Source of the DNA: Owenia fusiformis
Lineage: Eukaryota > Annelida > Polychaeta > Sabellida > Oweniidae
Direction of reading: 5' to 3'
DNA length: 60,000 bases
NCBI GenBank assembly: GCA_903813345.2
Contig: CAIIXF020000007.1
Location: 32,601,564 to 32,661,563 of the forward strand
This document shows, piece after piece, positions 47,585 through 58,502 of this stretch. The notes beneath the pieces were generated by a model. That model worked only from the letters and a program-made list of their open reading frames with translations. It ran no database searches and was not told the origin of the DNA. A program made the translations under genes and the position numbers. Position 1 is the stretch's first letter; each line of letters begins with the position of its first letter.

Positions 47585-48526
47585 TGAAATCAAATAGTTT
47601 TACTGTTGAGACTTTGGAAATCATGCAAAATTGGGATTTTGTTTTTTTTTGTATAAAGGAATTTTCACCAATATCATTGTAAGAGCAATGGATTCACTAT
47701 AATTACCATTAATTCCTTATAATTTCCCATATTTAACAAGAAGAAATAAGCCATAAGTTTATTAATCTTGTTACAACAGAAAAGGCTTAACTATGACTGC
47801 CTGACAGTGGGATTCATATGAATGCCACACATGATGACACCCTGTATTTTGTCATATACCTGTCATACCAGATATAACAGCTTTTTCCAATGATGCAAAA
47901 ATTATGAAAACTAATTAATAATGGCTTCACCACAGTCACTGTAAATAAGATCTACAATATAGTGTCTCGTATGTAATATTTGAAATAACCTGAATTTATA
48001 TTGTAAATATTTCCAAATACAAAGCTCTGTTCAGTGATGTAAAAATATATATGTATATTGCAAAGTAAAAACATAAGCATATGGGATACATGTTTATTAT
48101 TTCAAACCTTCTCAGGTATTGAATACAGCTTTGGGCCCTAGGGAAGATATATTGTTTATCCCATGGGATATTTCCTGTATCCAAAATCTCCCTATACATA
48201 TAGATGAATGAATATGCCAAAATATATTATGATAACCTGAACTTTTCTAAAATTACAAGAAATCAGACTAATCCTATTGTTGTATGAAGAATAATGAGAG
48301 AGCAAATGAGGAAGTACAATTGTACTATTATCTGGTTACTGTATATTGTGGGGAAATTCAAATGATTGAAATGAATAGATTACAACCACACATTCTAAGG
48401 GATAACCTGATGAAAACCATGATGAAACATGAAATATGGACTTTATTTAGGAAATATTTTCCTTATCTATTCAGGCCTTTCTCAGAGACACAATCTCTCA
48501 TTGTGGAAGGTTACGATTGGATAATG
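47585..48526. other. AT-rich stretch, nothing recognised
   Basis: No exon or element end could be supported; the frame at 48284-48556 (+) is unrecognised and runs into a minisatellite. Confidence 0.5.
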
Positions 48527-48702
48527 TTGATATATACTGCATTGATTGTTGAATAATAATTGAATTGAATATATACTGCATTGATTGTTGATATATACTA
48601 TATTGATTGTTGATTTATGCTGCATTGATTGTTGATATATACTACATTGATTGTTGATATATACTTCATTGATTGTTGAAGTATGCTGCAGTGATTGCTG
48701 AT
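48527..48702. repeat. 24-bp minisatellite, about 7 units
   Basis: Units of the type tgatatatactgcattgatt gttg repeat about seven times, with one spacer (aataataattgaattgaat) after the first. Frames crossing it have no independent support. Confidence 0.88.
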
Positions 48703-48760
48703 TACAAGAAATTCTTTTCCTTCACTTTGAAGAACAAATCCTAATATTGAAGGTTGTATA

Positions 48761-49707
48761 CAGGGTGTCTCAAAAAAATGTACCCAAAAGTATATCAAGG
48801 GCACAGATAAACCAATCAATATTTTCAGACATTTTTTGCATGGTCATGTAGCCAAAACATGAAAGTTTTCTCCCAAATACACCATTTTTATTTCAGTCTT
48901 GTCTTTTTGATGCTTTAACCCTTTATCTTATACACCACATAATCGATGTAACCTCATATTTCGATGACAGCCTGTATCCTTACTGCTACATTGTTCATCA
49001 CATTTGATGATAATTCCGGTGGAATGTTTTGGATTTCTCTTTGGATGTTGCCCTTAAGTTGTTCTAGGTCTTTTTGCTTGGAATGAGCATTAAAACACTC
49101 CTTCAAATAGCCAAAGAGAAAGATGTTTGAGCATGACGATGGCAGAAAAAAACACAGATAATCAGGTCAATTTTCGGCAAATGATTCAGGAGTTACCTTC
49201 CAGAGTTAGGCAGGCTAGCATGGAGACCAAATCATATCCAAATGAAAACACAGTGGTCTCAAATTGATACACAAACAAAAGCTACACTAGAATCTCCAGC
49301 AATGCAGTTTCTTGAACCTCTGACCTCTCTGTATAAGGGGGCTATAAGACATTGTGAGGGCCTTCCTATTCACCATATTTGACGGCCCATACTTTTTTTT
49401 CTCTGAGGCTATTTGAAGGACCATTTTTATGCTAAAACCAAGCTAAGAGACCTAGAACAACTTAAATGTGATGAACAATCTAGTAGTAAGGATGCAGACT
49501 GTCATCGAAATATTAGGCAACATTGAATATGTGGTGTGAAAGGTAACGGGTTAAAGTATCAAAAAGGCAAAACTAAATTAAAAACTGTGTATATGGGAAA
49601 AAACTTTCATCTTTTATCTACAAGACCATGCCAAAAATGTCTGAAAATATTGATTGGTTTGACTATGCCGTTGATATACTTTTGGGTACATTTTTTGAGA
49701 CACCCTA
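48761..49707. mobile_element. Inverted double mariner remnant (foldback), TA duplication
   Basis: The left end CAGGGTGTCTCAAAAA (after TA) is inverted at the right (ttttttgagacacccta before TA), and the arms match for about 85 bp (ccaatcaatattttcagaca in both). Each half contains the decayed C-terminus of a mariner/IS630 transposase. In the left half on the minus strand: KDLEQLKGNIQREIQ and IPPELSSNVMNNVAVRIQAV. In the right half on the plus strand: SPYLTAHTFFSLRLFEG and RDLEQLK. The element thus consists of two mariner 3' halves in opposite orientation. The arm at right is shorter and carries a deletion and stops. It is inactive. Confidence 0.85.
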
Positions 49708-49798
49708 TATAATTATTAAAGTGATTTCTATTCCTTTTCAAAGCCTTAATACAGCATGTTGCTGTGTATATTTAATATTGGTTTTTGTTTACACATTT

Positions 49799-50325
49799 CA
49801 CTGGTGATCCACTCGATTACGCTGGTTACCGAAATGGTTCGTTTTGGTAACAAAATGTCAGAACATCGAAGGTACGATTTTTCTTTTTTCCTTCTCTCAC
49901 ACGTTGTAGGCAGAATTCCCATGACATTTTTATCACAAACGTATAACAGTATCATATGTTTAAGAAAATGTACATATTTGCAAACACATAGTTCACAAGA
50001 CAACAGAATCGTCGATTTAATTCCTCACTTAAGTTACAGAAACGGTTTTTCGAAAAACAGTTAAGATCTGCACTTTTTGCCAATACCGTTTATGTAACTT
50101 AAGTGAGGAATTAAAATCGACTATTCTGTTGTCTTCTGAGCTATTTTTTGGGAATTTTCTAAAACATATGATACTGATACACATTTGTGAAAATAAATGT
50201 CGTTGGGATTCTACCTACAACGCGTGAAATGACGAAAAAAGAAAAGTCCTACTTTCGACGTTCCGACATTTTGTTACCAAAACGAACCGTTTCGGTAAGC
50301 AGCATAATTGAGTGGATCACCAGTG
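49799..50325 (-). mobile_element. 530-bp CAC-ended foldback transposon, copy 3
   Basis: The termini CACTGGTGATCC and GGATCACCAGTG are intact, and the exact 5-bp TSD is cattt (49794-49798 and 50326-50330). The arms match those of copies 1 and 2. The loop (aacagttaagatctgcactt) is the reverse complement of theirs, so this copy is inserted in the opposite orientation. Frames on both strands reflect the arms. Confidence 0.92.
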
Positions 50326-50330
50326 CATTT

Positions 50331-50675
50331 GGAGTGCATACTCATCTTTCATTCCATATAAAGAAAACAGAAATTGATATAATATTAATGGAGTGGGAGC
50401 TGTTATAATGACCCATACTTTTAGCAATTTTCAGAATGTTTCGCCCAGTGTATTATGAGGGGCTCACCTAAATTCAATAACAATAACATCACCATTTTTG
50501 GGCTTATTTGTTGAAAGCATTTCACGCTATTATCATCATGTATTTATATTAACATGAAGAATCAATTGCAATATGATACAACGCTGATTTTACCCAAGTT
50601 AATTTTCTTTATAAATGTAAAATAATTTGGGGAATCCACTAACAGTTTGGGGGTTCTCTAAAGCTACCGTTATTA
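50331..50675. other. Spacer, nothing recognised
   Basis: AT-rich interval between foldback copy 3 and Helitron-like copy 4. Confidence 0.5.
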
Positions 50676-53087
50676 TCCCACTGAAGTTCGAGGGGGATAT
50701 ATGAAAGCTGTCCGTCCGTCCGTTTGTCCGAGCGATATCTCAAATACCAATTGACGGATTTGATTCAAATTTCATAGGCTTATGCCTTCTGGCGATATGA
50801 CCTCTGCTCGAGAAGAGTTATCTTTAAAGTATGGTGACATGATACTACAATGATCTAAAATATTTATTGAAGGTAAGAGTAGATGGTCAATATTACATTG
50901 TGACTGTACAGATTGATGATTTATATAGTTTGTTGGGATTTGCTACTCTAGTTCAAAATGGTCACCATTTTTCGTAAAAAATGTAATCTTTGATTACTCA
51001 AATACAAGTTGATGGATTTGCTTCAAATTTTACATGCTGATGCCTAGGGAGAACGAGCTACCCTGAAGAAGAGATTTTCAAAATGGCTGCTAAATATCAA
51101 AATGGTGGCCATTTTAAAAAAAAAATCTAATCTTTGACAACTCAAATACCAGTGAATGGATACAAGTAGATCATAGTAGAATTGTTCAAGAGAAAATTTT
51201 CAAGATGGCGGCTGAATTCAAAATGGCCACCTTTTTTCATAAAAAAATGTTATCTTTGATAACTCAAATATTAGTTTACGGATTTGGTTCAAATTTCATA
51301 TGCTGATGCCTCTAAGGAGCTACCCTAAAGAAGAGATTTTCAAAATGGCTCCTAAATATCAAAATGGTGGCCATTTTTAGTAAAAATGTAATCTTTTATA
51401 ACTCAAATACCAGTGAATGGACTTGGTTCAAATTTTATATGCTGATACTTAAGGACAAAGGAACTTCCCTGAAGAAGATATTTTCAAAATAGCTACTAAA
51501 TATCAAAATGGCGGTCATTTTTCATAAAAACGTAATCTTTGATAACTCAGATACCAGTGAACCGATTTGGTTCAAATTTTATATGATGATGCCTAAGGAA
51601 AAAGTAGATTTGTTCAAGAAAGAATTTTCAAGATGGTGGCTGAATTTCAAAATGACCTCCATTTTTCATAAAAAAACGTAGTCTTTGATAACTCAAATAC
51701 TAGTTGAAGGATTTGGTTCAAATTTTATAAGCTTATGCCTTATGGTGATAGGACCTCTGCTCAAGAAGGAATTTTCAATATGGCTACTTAATCCACCACT
51801 TTTTGTAAAAAAAACTAATCTTTGATAACTCAAATACTTGTTGAAGGATTGGGTTCAAATTGTATATGCTGTTGCCTGGGTACAAAGGACCCTTGCTCAA
51901 GAAGACATTTTCAAGATGGCCACCATATTTCAAAATGGCGGCCATTTTTCGTAAAGAAATGTTATCTTTGATAACTCAAATCAAATACCGGTTGACAGAT
52001 TTCATTCAAATTTTATAGGCTTATGCCTTATGGGTGTAGGACTTCTGCTCGAGAAAGAATTTTCAATATGGCCACTTAAGTCAAAATGGCGTCCATTTTT
52101 CGGTAAAAATACAATCTTTGATAACTATAATACTAGTGGATGGATTTGTTTAAACTTTATATGCTGTTGTCTGGGTACAAAGGAGCCCTGCTCAAGAAGA
52201 CATTTTCAAGATGGCCACCATATTTCAAAATGGCGGCTATTTTTCATAAAAAACTTTATCTTTGATAAAGGCAGCCATTTTTCGTAAAAAATGTTATCTT
52301 TGATAACTCAAATACCATTTAATGGATTTGGTTCAAATTTTACATGCTGATGCCTACGGACATAGGAGCTCTGCTCGAGAAGGTATTTTCAAGATGGCAG
52401 CTAAAGTTCAAAATGGCCACCATTTTTCATAACAGAACCTAACTCAAATACCAGTTTACGGATTTGGTTCAAATTCTATATGCTGATGCCTAGAGACAAA
52501 GAAGTTCTGCTCAAGAAGACATTTTCAAAGCGGCCGCCATTTTTGTAAAAAAACGTAATCATTGATAACTCAAATACCAGTTGATGGATTTGGTTCCAAT
52601 TTCATATGCTGATGTAGGGAAAAAGGAGATCTGCTGCAGAAAAATTTTTGAAGGCTCAGCTGAATTTCAAAATGAAAAAATGGTAATCTTTGATAACTCA
52701 AATACCAATGGATGGATTTACTTCAAATTTTATATACTGATGCCTAGAGAAAAAGGTGCTCTGCTTGAGGAGAAATTTTTAAGGTGGCTGCTATTTATCG
52801 AAATCTCCGCCATTTTTCATTAAACATGTAATCCTTGATAACTCAAGTACCAGTTGACGGATTTTGATTACACTGTATATGCTGATGGGGACATAAGAGC
52901 TCTGCTAAAGAAGAAATCTAAAGATGACAGCTGAATTTCAAAATGGCAACCATGTTTCATAAAAACATAATCTTTGATAATTCAAATGCCAGTGGATGGA
53001 TTTGGCTCAAATTTCATATGGCCGCTATTTATCAAAACATGTTTTGTTTGGTGGGATTTGCTACTCCGTGGAGTTGCTGTTTCCTAT
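50676..53087 (+). mobile_element. Helitron-like element, copy 4, with the longest uninterrupted internal array
   Basis: The 5' end is A|TCCCACTGAAGTTCG followed by agggggatat and a ccgtccgtccgtttgtccg tract. About 17-18 modules of roughly 120-145 bp follow (ataactcaaataccagt, gatttggttcaaattttata, tgctgatgcct, ctgctcaagaagaaattttc, aagatggcggc, gccatttttcgtaaaaa). The 3' end is gggatttgctactccgtgga, gttgctgtttccTAT; the hairpin GCTACTCCGTGGAGTTGC is intact but the last four bases are CTAT and not CTRR. It is non-coding; frames at 52030-52287 and 52581-52823 come from the modules. Confidence 0.65.
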
Positions 53088-53680
53088 TTATAATTTAGCA
53101 AACAATAAAAATGATCTACCCATTTGGAACTACAATGCATTTATTAGGAGAATCTACTGAAGAATTTTGGGTGACACATATTTCAATTTTAGAATGAAAA
53201 AAATAAAATAATATCCGCTGAACTTTTTTTGTTTTCTTATGAATCATTCTATGTTGCCTAGAGAGAAACAGTTTGATAACTACAGTACTTTATTATTTTC
53301 TCCGTAGAGGTCATAATACAATAGATATTTCTATCCACATCTAAACATGTTTGTTAGCCTATAGGGGGTTTAAGCCAACAGTATTGCACTGTCTTATCTA
53401 AAGCACACTTACCAATATCTGTCTCACTACCTTTTATCACTATTGTCTCTATGTGACAGAAATATGTCCTTAGTTTATCAATTACTTTATTGTATCTTGT
53501 TCAGTATATATATCTTATGGATGTACAACTAGGTCATACAATAATATAAGTTGAATAGAGTGGGAAAAGATGGATTTTAGCACATGCAAACAAAATTTAT
53601 GCAAAACAATTTCCTGGCTTGTTAGACTTGTTTTCCTTCAAAGCACAATGCATGGACTGCATACATAAAGAAATACAGTG
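53088..53680. other. AT-rich stretch, nothing recognised
   Basis: No gene or element end could be supported. Confidence 0.5.
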
Positions 53681-53682
53681 TA

Positions 53683-54739
53683 CGAGGGTTGTCCCAGAAG
53701 TAATGCACTATATGTTCTAACTTTATCAATAATTGATATTTTCCCAGGAAATTTTCAGTAAATGTTCCTTAGAGACATTTTGATTATTCTAAGAATTTTC
53801 ATGTTGACTGATAAAACTATATTGATGTTATAATAAAATCAAGTTGGTGAGTTTGGGTAGGGCGGGGCAGGTTATACAGTCACGTCAAAAGGAATAAAAA
53901 ATTGAAAATATAAAATAATTAATCAACAAATACCATTTGGTGTAGCTATAAGAAGTATGCTCAAAAATACATTTTAAGGTACTAAATTACTATGAGCACA
54001 TCCTAGATTTAATGGATGTAGTGTCCCATTTCACATTTTCTCAAAATATTGCCCTTTGCATGTTATGTACTTTTGATGCCTGTCAGGTCAAACACTCTCA
54101 GCAATTTCTTCCACTGTGACTTGTGGAGTTTTTGCCTCCCATGTTTGGAGTTGTCATACAGGGTCAAATCGTCTCTTTTAAATCTCTTCTGCCACCCTAT
54201 AATTGTAGTTCTATCTGGTATATACTCCTTATATTCTTTCTTTATGGTAGCATTGTTTTGCGTGGCTGTGAGTCCAAGTGAAGTATGAAATTATGCCACC
54301 AAACGCAAGGCCTTCTGTTATCAGGTGAGAATTGCAGCCATTTTTGCAATTTCTTGACTGTGACTGTATTTGAATTCGTGACTATTGAAATGTGGTGTTA
54401 TGACATCACAGTGCTAAATGTCATTATTTGTACTTGGTTAACATCATGCTGAATAAATTTAACAATTTCCCAAACATTTTGACCATTTAAAGGAAAGAAA
54501 TATTAATAAAATAACACTTTAGATCTTTTCATAATTAGAAAAATTGGTACCTGCCCCGCCTACCCCTACCCCCATGTTGTTACAGCAACCATATTAAGAC
54601 TTAATATTAATATTTGATGCTGAAACTTCAGGATATAATAGATAAAACTTCAATTGTCATATACACAAAATTTCAGCTGAATTGAAGAATATTAAAGAAA
54701 GTTAGAGCATATAGTGCATTACTTCTGGGACAACCCTCG
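53683..54739. mobile_element. Mariner-like TIR element (outer), TA duplication
   Basis: TA + CGAGGGTTGTCCCAGAAGTA at left is inverted at the right (tacttctgggacaaccctcg + TA). The inverted repeats continue through atgcactatatg and ctaactttat for about 45 bp. The terminus CGAGGGTTGTCC is of a type often seen in IS630/mariner elements. A second element (53877-54366) is inserted in it, leaving about 570 bp of its own sequence, with no recognisable transposase. Confidence 0.85.
53877..54366 (-). mobile_element. Nested mariner/Tc1-like fragment, TA duplication
   Basis: TA + CAGTCACGTCAAAAG at left; right end inverted, CAGTCACAGTCAAGAAATTG + TA. On the minus strand the interior encodes the DNA-binding N-terminus of a mariner-type transposase: NATIKKEYKEYIPDRT, TIIGWQKRFKRDDL (second helix-turn-helix) and DNSKHGR. 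After a frameshift it continues TPQVTVEEIAES. The catalytic domain is deleted. The plus-strand frame 54049-54288 is its antisense shadow. Confidence 0.82.
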
Positions 54740-54741
54740 TA

Positions 54742-55396
54742 GACTCATTCTTAATTTTGTCCTGTAATCTATGATTTCTTTCATGTTAATAAATCATAAA
54801 AGAGCTGACACAATAAAGTATGTACATGTATGATCATTATTAGAATAGTGTCATCCAGTGTGCTTTAGCAGCTGAGAGGGTGAACAACCACCAGCCCTGA
54901 ATGTAACAGCAAACATATAAATCCAATTTTTACAATAAGAGCAAATATAAGATTCATGAACTTAAAGTTTTTAGAAAATAACTGCAGTGATCTTTTCTGA
55001 ACTAATTCTAAATGTGCTTTGAGGACATAAATATTTGGAGCCTTTGCCACATAAATAATAACCAAACAGCGCCAGTGAACAATTTGATAAATTTGTCTCT
55101 GTTATTGTTACATTTCCCTATTTCTATTTCAATGAATACAAATATGACAAATTAAGTGATTAACTCAACTTACAATCTATATATATTTACTAAATCATTT
55201 GTCAATTCAATAGTTCCTTTGGTCTCATTGTTCACTAATTTTCAGTGAGGCATCTAACTTTAACACATAAAAGTATTGATTGTGTTTACATCTTAGATGT
55301 TGATTGAGTTTGATTGTGTCTTGCCAACAAGCAAGCACTTTGAATTTCTGCAATTATTTTTTGATTGTTTTTGATTGTTTTATTTTCTACTTTCAG
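54742..55396. other. Probable intron upstream of the BAMBI-like ectodomain exon
   Basis: No coding signal is visible. It ends in a polypyrimidine-rich acceptor (gttttattttctactttcag) at 55396. The preceding exon, expected to carry the signal peptide, is not identified in the window. Confidence 0.6.
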
Positions 55397-55684
55397 CTAC
55401 TATTGATTGTGTTTGCTCAACTGATGACTGTCGCCATGACAACCAGTCCATGTGTATGGCAGAATACATGTGCTATGTACAGTACACACCAAACCTTGAG
55501 GACCATGGTAGCACCCCAAAAGAACCAGTCATGAGGGGGTGCATCAATACACGCACCCCCCTGCTGTGTGAGAACAGGCGTCCCAGACACGATGGTCCAT
55601 GGCCTGTATTGCTATGTTGTAGTGATGACCTGTGTAATAGAGATGTCTTACCGACAATACCTACATGGTTACAAAAAATAAAAA
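55397..55684 (+). CDS. BAMBI: BAMBI-like pseudoreceptor, ectodomain exon
   Basis: This exon encodes about 95 residues of a three-finger TGF-beta receptor ectodomain. The cysteine series is CVCSTDDC…MC…YMCYV…GC…LLC…LLCCSDDLCN, ending in the CC-x4-CN box typical of activin/BMP type I receptors. Combined with the next exon, which has a membrane helix but no GS box or kinase, this indicates BAMBI, a decoy receptor that dampens BMP, activin and TGF-beta signalling at the plasma membrane. The acceptor tttcag precedes 55397 and the donor GTAAGT follows 55684, both in phase 1, so splicing joins cleanly to 58015. A second GTAAGT four bases downstream would shift the frame. The upstream start and signal peptide are missing. 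Vertebrate BAMBI also divides its ectodomain and membrane regions between exons. Family assignment is strong, orthology moderate. Confidence 0.88.
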
Positions 55685-58014
55685 GTAAGTAAGTGTACCT
55701 GTTTATGACAAAATAATTGAACAGCCAATATTATAAGTTTAAATTGCCCTAGGGGTATCTGGTTGACCAGAGACAGGATTGACATTAAAAAGCAACTTCG
55801 CACATTTTAATGTTCAATGGAACATGGAATTAAAGTCGGAAGTAATAGTCACATGGAGAATTATTTTCTAGTTTATATTGCTGAACAGAATTGTTTCTAA
55901 TTCTTGAGGGACAAAACTACTATGACCCATTTGATTTTGATGGTTTGCCTCTTGACTTTGTAGAAATTCGACTGTTGTTCATATTTGATAAAGCATACTT
56001 TACGTCATTCATTAAATCGGCTGAATAATTTTTGGTTTGAAGGGGAGCATCCTCAATTGATTTTTTGATAGACACCAGATTATATTTGAACAAATATTCC
56101 CTGGAATTATTTCAATGTATTCCACTGGGAATGAAAGCGCATTGGAAAATAATAAGCTAGAAATGACAGAAAACCTTTCAAAAAATTTCTTTTTTTTGCA
56201 ATTCAGATGTCAACATTAATCTGGATACTGAAGCTTAAAACACTATTTTGAAAGTAATTTTCACTGGTTGCACACTCACTTTATTTATTTTTGATGTCAT
56301 TTAATTTTGATATTATATCACCATTATGACTGTTATTGTAAATAATGCAAGGGGATATTGCTGATCTATATGATAGATTAGTCTTGTTCCAAATGGCTAA
56401 TTCTGCTACCAAAATGTCACATGGAAAACCTATCTATTGACAGACTTCAAAGTACTCATATCAAACCAAATTGTTGATTAAGAATTTCAGTTTGAAGAAA
56501 TTAAGTTCAAACATATTACATTACATTCTATGTAAATCCTTTAGCTCCATTATAAGTCAGATGTCAAAGGAAGCAACTATTAAGACCAAAGGGAGTTAGA
56601 ACCAATTTTACTTTTCCCTAATATAAAGTAAAGTTAGCATTGCATCAATGGTAAAATGGTTGAGTTAACCCTATCGTGATAAATTGATGGAAACATTTCA
56701 TTGTTGAATTACAAAAGCCTAAATTTGCAAATTAATACAAAACAAAGGCAATCATTATTCTGTGAATGAGACATATAGTCTACCATAGAAAATCAAGTGT
56801 CGCAGCTCTTACAAATCATGTATCATTTTTCCACATTTATGCATTATCATGATTCCAGAAAAATAATGAGATATTTTGTCTTGTATATTTACCTATCACA
56901 GTATTAATTTCTCGCTTGAGTGTTGTATTTCACAAAGGCAAATGACACAATTATGAAATTTGTTGTGAGCCTCCAACATTGATCCTCTCAAAGATTAGTC
57001 ATTTTTTGTCGCCAATAGATCGAGTTGATTGTTATGCATAGACAATTGTTTCAGTATTAATAGAGACTGTTTGCATATGCTACCTTGGCTTTCAGTTAGT
57101 GCCGTTCATATGAGAATACGGTGACTATGACACTTTGGAGTCCATCTCTGAACATTTAATGTCAATTAGGACATACAGTTTGGCACAATTTCAGTTATAT
57201 TTTATGACAATTCATGCATTTGATAGGGCTCCCAATTTACTTCAGGAAAAAAATCAGATGACTATCAAATAAGGCGAATCATCCATCTAAATTAAATGCT
57301 TTGTTCGTTTGATTAGAAGAAGCTACATAAATTCTGTGCTTGTAACTCAGTAGGTTGAATGAAGTCGTATTATCAAGTGGTTTTGAATGGGATTACAATT
57401 GTGCATTGTATCAGCGAGGAAGATAAATTCATTGTACAGTAAAACCTGTCTTAGGGAACACCTCTCTCTAGTGAACCCAATGTCTCTAGTAGACACCCCA
57501 GATAGCACAAAGACGTCTGGCCAACGTCGCTATTGGTGGCCATTGGTTGGCATGGTCGCAGTTGGCAAATTGTAGTTGGGCCAACGTTGGCCCGTCATTG
57601 GCTGCCGCTAATACCAGGGAGCCAACAATGGCTTTACAAAAAAGTAAATTGTGTCAACAGTGGGCCAACAATGGGCCAACGTTGGTTCTTTGGTGGCTGC
57701 CAATGTTGGACCAACGTTGGCTGGCTGGACATGCCAACGTTGGGCCAACGTTGGCAGCCACTGTTGGCCCACTGGCCGGCATGCTGTTGGACCAACGTTG
57801 GCCCAACGTCGTTGTGCTATCTGGTACCCTTCCTCCACTCATACTTTACTGACTTCTCTATAGATTACCCTCTCTGTAGTGAACAAAGAAATGCTCAATA
57901 TACACAGGTTTTACTATTTAAATCTGTAGTTAAGAAAAACATAGGAAGCAAACCCCTAAAAACTTAAAGCAATGGTAATTATGTTAATGAGTTGTAAAAT
58001 GTTTTCTGTTGCAG
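55685..58014 (+). other. Intron between the two BAMBI-like exons
   Basis: A 2.33-kb intron, GTAAGT…TTGCAG (acceptor atgttttctgttgcag). It contains a 327-bp palindrome-rich MITE at 57498-57824. The rest is AT-rich with nothing recognisable. The frames at 57387-57967 lie in the intron and MITE. Confidence 0.85.
57498..57824. mobile_element. MITE built of AACGTT palindromes, in the BAMBI intron
   Basis: The left end CCAGATAGCACAAAGACG is inverted at the right end (cgtcgttgtgctatctgg), 17 of 18 matching. The interior consists of repeated gggccaacgttggc-type palindromes: six AACGTT cores by my count, plus caacaatgg and ccaatgttgg variants. Hence frames stay open on several strands at once. The centre holds tttacaaaaaagtaaattgt, unrelated to the rest. 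Flanks (acaccc/gtaccc, if the ends are CAGATAG) give at best an imperfect 6-bp TSD. Confidence 0.8.
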
Positions 58015-58502
58015 ATGGAAAGAACCATACAAATACAGACCTTGGCGATTCAGTTGTGAAAGACACTCCCCATGATGCCTCAGGAAAGCATTATATTATA
58101 AACTCAGAAGACATTGGTGCTGATATTCCAAAAGCTCGTAACATGACAATTAACCCAATATATGTTGCAGTGCCGATCGCAGGCACATGTGTGCTCTTAG
58201 CACTTATTATATTTGGCATTTACATCTTAAAAAGACGGCATATACAATATGAAAACTGTTACTATGACACTGGAGAACATCAACAACAAAGTAGTGTAAT
58301 ACCCAAAGAACAATTTTATCAACAAAATGGGCATCTATTAAAACAAAATGGACATCTGCCTAAACAAAATGGACATCTGTTGATACAGAATGGACAGCCA
58401 CCACCGCCTTCAATAGTGAGAACTTCTAGTAAATCTCCGACCTACTCAGATACTGAGAGATCTTCTTCAGGGAGCGAAAGTAAATTATTAATGAAAGTGT
58501 AA
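58015..58502 (+). CDS. BAMBI: BAMBI-like pseudoreceptor, transmembrane and cytoplasmic exon
   Basis: The exon starts after ttgcag at 58014. The first codon is completed by the last base of the previous exon (A + AT), and the frame runs to TAA at 58500-58502, about 162 residues. A juxtamembrane stretch with two N-linked glycosylation-like sites (NHT, NMT) leads to one membrane helix, YVAVPIAGTCVLLALIIF, which strongly resembles the vertebrate BAMBI helix (VPIAG followed by small hydrophobics). A basic stop-transfer KRRH follows. The cytoplasmic tail is about 90 residues, with no GS box and no kinase. It contains four copies of an eight-residue QNGHL(L/P)KQ-type repeat, then PPPP and a serine-rich end. 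The short tail distinguishes it from true receptors. The repeated part reflects a 24-bp tandem duplication in the coding sequence. Confidence 0.88.

Noticed and set aside
52030-52823. Frames inside Helitron-like copy 4
   Set aside because: They reflect the internal module and are not conserved between modules.
53690-55390. Search for the BAMBI signal-peptide exon close to the ectodomain exon
   Set aside because: No ATG-plus-hydrophobic segment with a phase-1 donor could be supported; the sequence is mostly mariner remnants and AT-rich DNA.
57387-57967. Tryptophan- and glycine-rich frames open on several frames at once
   Set aside because: The AACGTT palindrome MITE keeps many frames open; the region is intronic.
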